This document shows positions 61,601 through 64,000 of a stretch of 64,000 bases of DNA, piece after piece; positions within the stretch are counted from its first letter, which is position 1, and the number at the start of each line of letters is the position of its first letter. Location: positions 1 to 64,000 of the forward strand of contig CBDDLD010000005.1 of the NCBI GenBank assembly GCA_965230605.1, in the 5' to 3' direction. The notes beneath the pieces were generated by a model that ran no database searches, was not told where the DNA came from, and worked only from the letters and a program-made list of their open reading frames with translations. The DNA is from CBDDLD01 sp965230605 (GTDB lineage Bacteria; Bacteroidota; Bacteroidia; Flavobacteriales; Flavobacteriaceae). The position numbers and the translations under genes were made by a program.

Positions 61601-64000
61601 CTCTTTGATGACTTTTCCTGTATTATCTTGTGCATAAGTCTTTGTTCCTTTCATTTGACCATGCATATTATTCAACTCTATGCTATAGCCCTGTGTTCCT
61701 GTATATTCATCTCTACGAGTCATAATTAAGAAACTCATCAACATCGACAACCACGGTTGCGTTTCAGTATCGTCTAAATCCGTTTTGTCCGTAATCACAG
61801 GGAAATCTTTCGCTGTATAAAACTCGTTCACCGTTTGACCAGTTGTTCCAAAACCTGCTGGCAAATCGGAAGGCAGCGGATGATTCACAGGATCAGTAGC
61901 AGCTTTATAAGCATAATCGGATGCTAAACTTCTTACCGTCACTTGACTATATCCTACCCCACTACCAGGATACATTCCCTCATTAATCGGGTATTCATAA
62001 ATATGAATATCTTTAACAATACCGCCTTGAATTTCTTCGTGTATATCAGCATATTTCAAAGCACAAGCATCGTAACCAATAGAGGTTTCATTCTCCATTA
62101 CTCCACTACTGTACACCTCTCCATTTTCATCTGTCGTTGTATAATCGTAAACTACTCCTAAGGTATTCGTTAAGTTGGCTTCTGGTGCCCAGTTATCCTC
62201 CAAGGTAATTTGTTTCACTCTCGCTCCTCCACCATACTTAATTCTATCTGGAGTATTTAACTTGATAAAGGATTTTGATAAATCAATTTCTTGACCAAAG
62301 CTATTGTTTCTTGCAAACAAGTAATAACCACTAAAAATCGCTCCTAAACCAGCCCCAAATCCTGCCATACTTGGCACCGCATTTTCTGGATCAGGGTTTT
62401 GGTTGATCACAAACATTCTATCGGGCAAATTATTTTGCAAAAAGTTCCAATTCGCCATTATCATAGGATGATAACGTTGTCCTTTCACTTCTTTTCTCGA
62501 TACCTTCAAAGTAAGATATGCTTCGGTATAAGCACCATTAACATCGGTAGGACTATTCGGATCAAAACCAATCATATCTAATCCGTCTCCATCTTTTTCT
62601 ATTTCTGCATAGCCCGTCACATACTCATAGGTTTCATCTGAAGTTGTTTTTAAATTAGAGCGTATTTTAAAATAAACTTGTTTGTACAATCGATCTCCTC
62701 CATCACTTCGTTTACTTACAGGTAAATCTTCGATATATTTCTTTAGTTTATCTTGCTCTGTCGGCAGAAGTGGCTCTTCTAATTTGAAATAAACCCGCTG
62801 TTCTTTTCCTCCTGTTGTGCCATATTTATTGATAAATACCTTACCATCTACATTGCCATGATCTGGATAATTGTTGTTATTTTCATCTACTCCTAAACCT
62901 GTCAAGGGTTGCATTTGAGTGGCAACAGCATCTTGTACATAGGCATAATCATCTCGTTCCAATTCGATGTTCATCTCTGCTCCAGAAGGGGTGATAATTT
63001 TAGATAGATGCCATGAAGCTACATCACTATCCAAATTGGATTTAAAATTAGGATCATCATGATCAAATTGTTTCGTATATGGATTTCGAAGGTTGTCACA
63101 TTCTTGAGCATAGCCTTTATAAACCCCCCAGCGATCTACCGCCTTTTCGTCGTATCCTCGATTAGAATTTTCATATTTAAATACGTAAGGAGAAAGGGAA
63201 CCTCTGGTACTGTTTTCATAAGTAAACCAAACTTTTTTCAAGGTTAATTTTCCATTCTCCGTAGCATCTTCATTATTTTCTACATTCGGACACAAACTAT
63301 AATCGTAACTAAAATTGACAATTTTTATAGGAATCGCACTGGCAATGCCTTTTGCTGCTACTTCTTTTTTAGAATACAATTTGATTTTATCCAATTTATA
63401 AGAATAAGCTCCTAATGGGTCATTTTCGTTTTGAACATATGCCCCTGCTCCTCTTGCATCCTTACGAGGAGAGATTTCAAAATAAGCAATATGTGTTTTA
63501 GTTTCAATCGTTGCAGGCAAATAAACCTCTCTAGATCCCCACATAAACGAGCCCATATCATCCACTGCCTTATTCTCAAAACCTTGTATCAGATTAGCGC
63601 CAAAGAAAGGCGCTCTCCATTGATAATTATCGGACAACTTCACATAGTTGGTCTTCATCCAATATCCTACATCCCCATCAGAAGGTCCAGGTACGTTGTC
63701 AATGTCCACATAATCACTTCCTAATACAGAGGTTAACATATAGGAATGAGCATATTCTGGGATGGTTTTCTCATCAATATACTTATGTGTTCCTTGACGT
63801 TTGTAATCAATTTCACCGTTACCCAAAGCAGGTAAATAAACTCGTTTTGAACAAGCATTTTTATCGACAGTATCAACACTAAAAATAGCTTCTTTTTGAA
63901 CATGATTTTGCAAAGGCAAACCATATACCCAACGAACTCCATCTATCCCTAATGCTGTAAAACCTGCATTTTGCTCGTTCGCTGTACGATTTAAATCATT
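58682..64000 (-). CDS. Giant RHS-operon partner protein (partial at the N-terminus)
   Basis: Open for 1772 residues from the right edge; the start lies outside. No YD-repeat core, but a long beta-rich body. The C-terminal region holds a carbohydrate-binding-like module (AHTGKHSLQLTMGVNQRL ... YIFSAWINVGSTF ... DGWQRVEGAFNYIG ... MYIDDIRIYPANG) followed by a terminal YD-like strand (FYVYDDDGSLILVKKETERG). In Bacteroidota such a partner commonly precedes the RHS gene. With the LolA-like protein, toxin and immunity gene it forms a single leftward operon. Possible role: shell, adhesion or delivery. Confidence 0.78.
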   Translation of the reverse strand, partial: NDLNRTANEQNAGFTALGIDGVRWVYGLPLQNHVQKEAIFSVDTVDKNACSKRVYLPALGNGEIDYKRQGTHKYIDEKTIPEYAHSYMLTSVLGSDYVDIDNVPGPSDGDVGYWMKTNYVKLSDNYQWRAPFFGANLIQGFENKAVDDMGSFMWGSREVYLPATIETKTHIAYFEISPRKDARGAGAYVQNENDPLGAYSYKLDKIKLYSKKEVAAKGIASAIPIKIVNFSYDYSLCPNVENNEDATENGKLTLKKVWFTYENSTRGSLSPYVFKYENSNRGYDEKAVDRWGVYKGYAQECDNLRNPYTKQFDHDDPNFKSNLDSDVASWHLSKIITPSGAEMNIELERDDYAYVQDAVATQMQPLTGLGVDENNNNYPDHGNVDGKVFINKYGTTGGKEQRVYFKLEEPLLPTEQDKLKKYIEDLPVSKRSDGGDRLYKQVYFKIRSNLKTTSDETYEYVTGYAEIEKDGDGLDMIGFDPNSPTDVNGAYTEAYLTLKVSRKEVKGQRYHPMIMANWNFLQNNLPDRMFVINQNPDPENAVPSMAGFGAGLGAIFSGYYLFARNNSFGQEIDLSKSFIKLNTPDRIKYGGGARVKQITLEDNWAPEANLTNTLGVVYDYTTTDENGEVYSSGVMENETSIGYDACALKYADIHEEIQGGIVKDIHIYEYPINEGMYPGSGVGYSQVTVRSLASDYAYKAATDPVNHPLPSDLPAGFGTTGQTVNEFYTAKDFPVITDKTDLDDTETQPWLSMLMSFLIMTRRDEYTGTQGYSIELNNMHGQMKGTKTYAQDNTGKVIKEPLTGMSYEYKTKTKYVKDRGRFKTVKVVDNEVDVLIDDDPNDVSAGNLDAKVEPCLVGVDYDFVMDGRESTSISASTGVAVNIDVTLIYPVPFPWPQFNLNGNRTRLAVTNKIINRRGIMTKTHSFDGQSHITTTNQVFDKYTGQPLLTYTDNQLGGGIYNYKTPAYLAHSTLGMAANNVGMKFEGDLQTASPTEYRLQGVSNAISNDLIAGDEYILSKDQSKTRAIYLGDDLFSLEGNLSSYTDITFHNIRSGNRNVLSSTIAQYSTIHHEGDDDSANPLKGRAAKTCNPDFITFGAGPVHNIVNAEFEAAVRAYNKAIIIFDNGGANVPVSGGFLGVAVADVHSSSSICGYPVFMEDMTYRYGSTLSSGAPFLRTNILASGGWYKSVVDHPNANFNPADILKIDILYGQIDLTGPIPAIMCRFYTSSGTFDLPVISAENSSCSAIGSQNTLSIIAENNATTVKHKEIDQVLSASASAYSDQWNLEHYDHCLNKNPWQNPYTKGEKGVWRPKSTYDYINNRNFRTYHPNGNGSLKDVDIKNSGIIDNVSLFNWQNPFFEYCNQNWVRTGNVTKYNLDGTAIEARDVLGNHQVEIYGYNDNLIVANGVNTKYYEIGYESFEEPGTTGNIQTVAAAGHYNNGNLDFLPFLNCSNSIVKRQENYRLCYPTKLSSSGNTVYILVYKPYDELSNINLSEISLNLTNGVTKIEIPATSLIQEYKVNLNLGDHFQIPGLAPTLDETTKDQFTIYEVEIPNTVNLGTNWWAGDATLIYEQDLTNTNSILPSSGKAQFSTTKAHTGKHSLQLTMGVNQRLTFPQNTLHLQLNKDYIFSAWINVGSTFGSVSKIKHTYDNGELEIRMGGTLMKPKGAIIDGWQRVEGAFNYIGNNDLTFLDNTGTRVMYIDDIRIYPANGNMESYVYDPVNYRLRATLDNNNYATFYVYDDDGSLILVKKETERGIKTIQESRSYVKRHNQ

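Overview
The window reads as DNA from a member of the Bacteroidota, probably a marine or Saprospiria-like lineage, though rank below phylum is a guess. The evidence is AT-rich DNA, several -7 boxes of the TAnnTTTG type, type IX secretion (T9SS) C-terminal sorting tails, Bacteroidota-type mobilisation proteins with ArdC proteins and DUF7222-like genes, and the very large RHS/YD-repeat gene organisation of this phylum.

Region 1 (1-9600) is host-type and encodes secreted proteins. It holds a giant leftward secreted metalloprotease/CHAP multidomain protein that runs off the left edge, an unrecognised 473-residue protein, a small secreted protein, and a phosphodiester-glycosidase-like protein with a T9SS tail. 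The protease and the glycosidase share a ~95-residue accessory domain. Region 2 (9600-13125) contains a serine recombinase between perfect 22-bp inverted repeats, with a third repeat copy downstream of a membrane-anchored protein and a lipoprotein. Region 3 (13329-18477) is a two-gene block: a PHP-domain/AAA ATPase of the TrlF type overlapping a DUF4365-dynamin-like GTPase fusion. I judge it a candidate anti-phage or anti-plasmid module and the most interesting protein-coding unit here.

Region 4 (about 18.7-47.6 kb) is a plasmid-like mobile segment. It contains a C5 cytosine methyltransferase, two ArdC-type antirestriction proteins, a DinD/BRO protein, a Rep_3 initiator with 22-bp-phased iterons, a ParA/RHH partition pair with a repeated TGTTTACA motif, two DUF7222-like genes behind a duplicated structured leader, a triple-HTH-repeat protein, and two tyrosine recombinases around a 48-nt initiator tRNA-Met 3' fragment. 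It also carries two divergent mobilisation modules (MobC, relaxase) around a probable oriT, two VirD4/TraG-like ATPases, an LRAT-type hydrolase, membrane and lipoprotein cargo, and a four-gene secreted-protein operon with a divergent HTH regulator. Three long imperfect palindromes sharing AACAGGATAACA ends lie at 18.7, 43.7 and 47.5 kb. The outer two are in inverted orientation and share 36 identical bases. Whether the segment is an integrated plasmid or part of a larger plasmid cannot be decided from this window.

Region 5 (47.8-64 kb) is again surface/secretion DNA. It holds a T9SS-sorted protein, a complete 781-bp IS1-family insertion with an 8-bp target duplication but an in-frame stop in its transposase, and a leftward operon: a giant partner protein (running off the right edge), a LolA-like carrier, a 2537-residue RHS polymorphic toxin with an HNH-like C-terminal region, and its presumed immunity protein.
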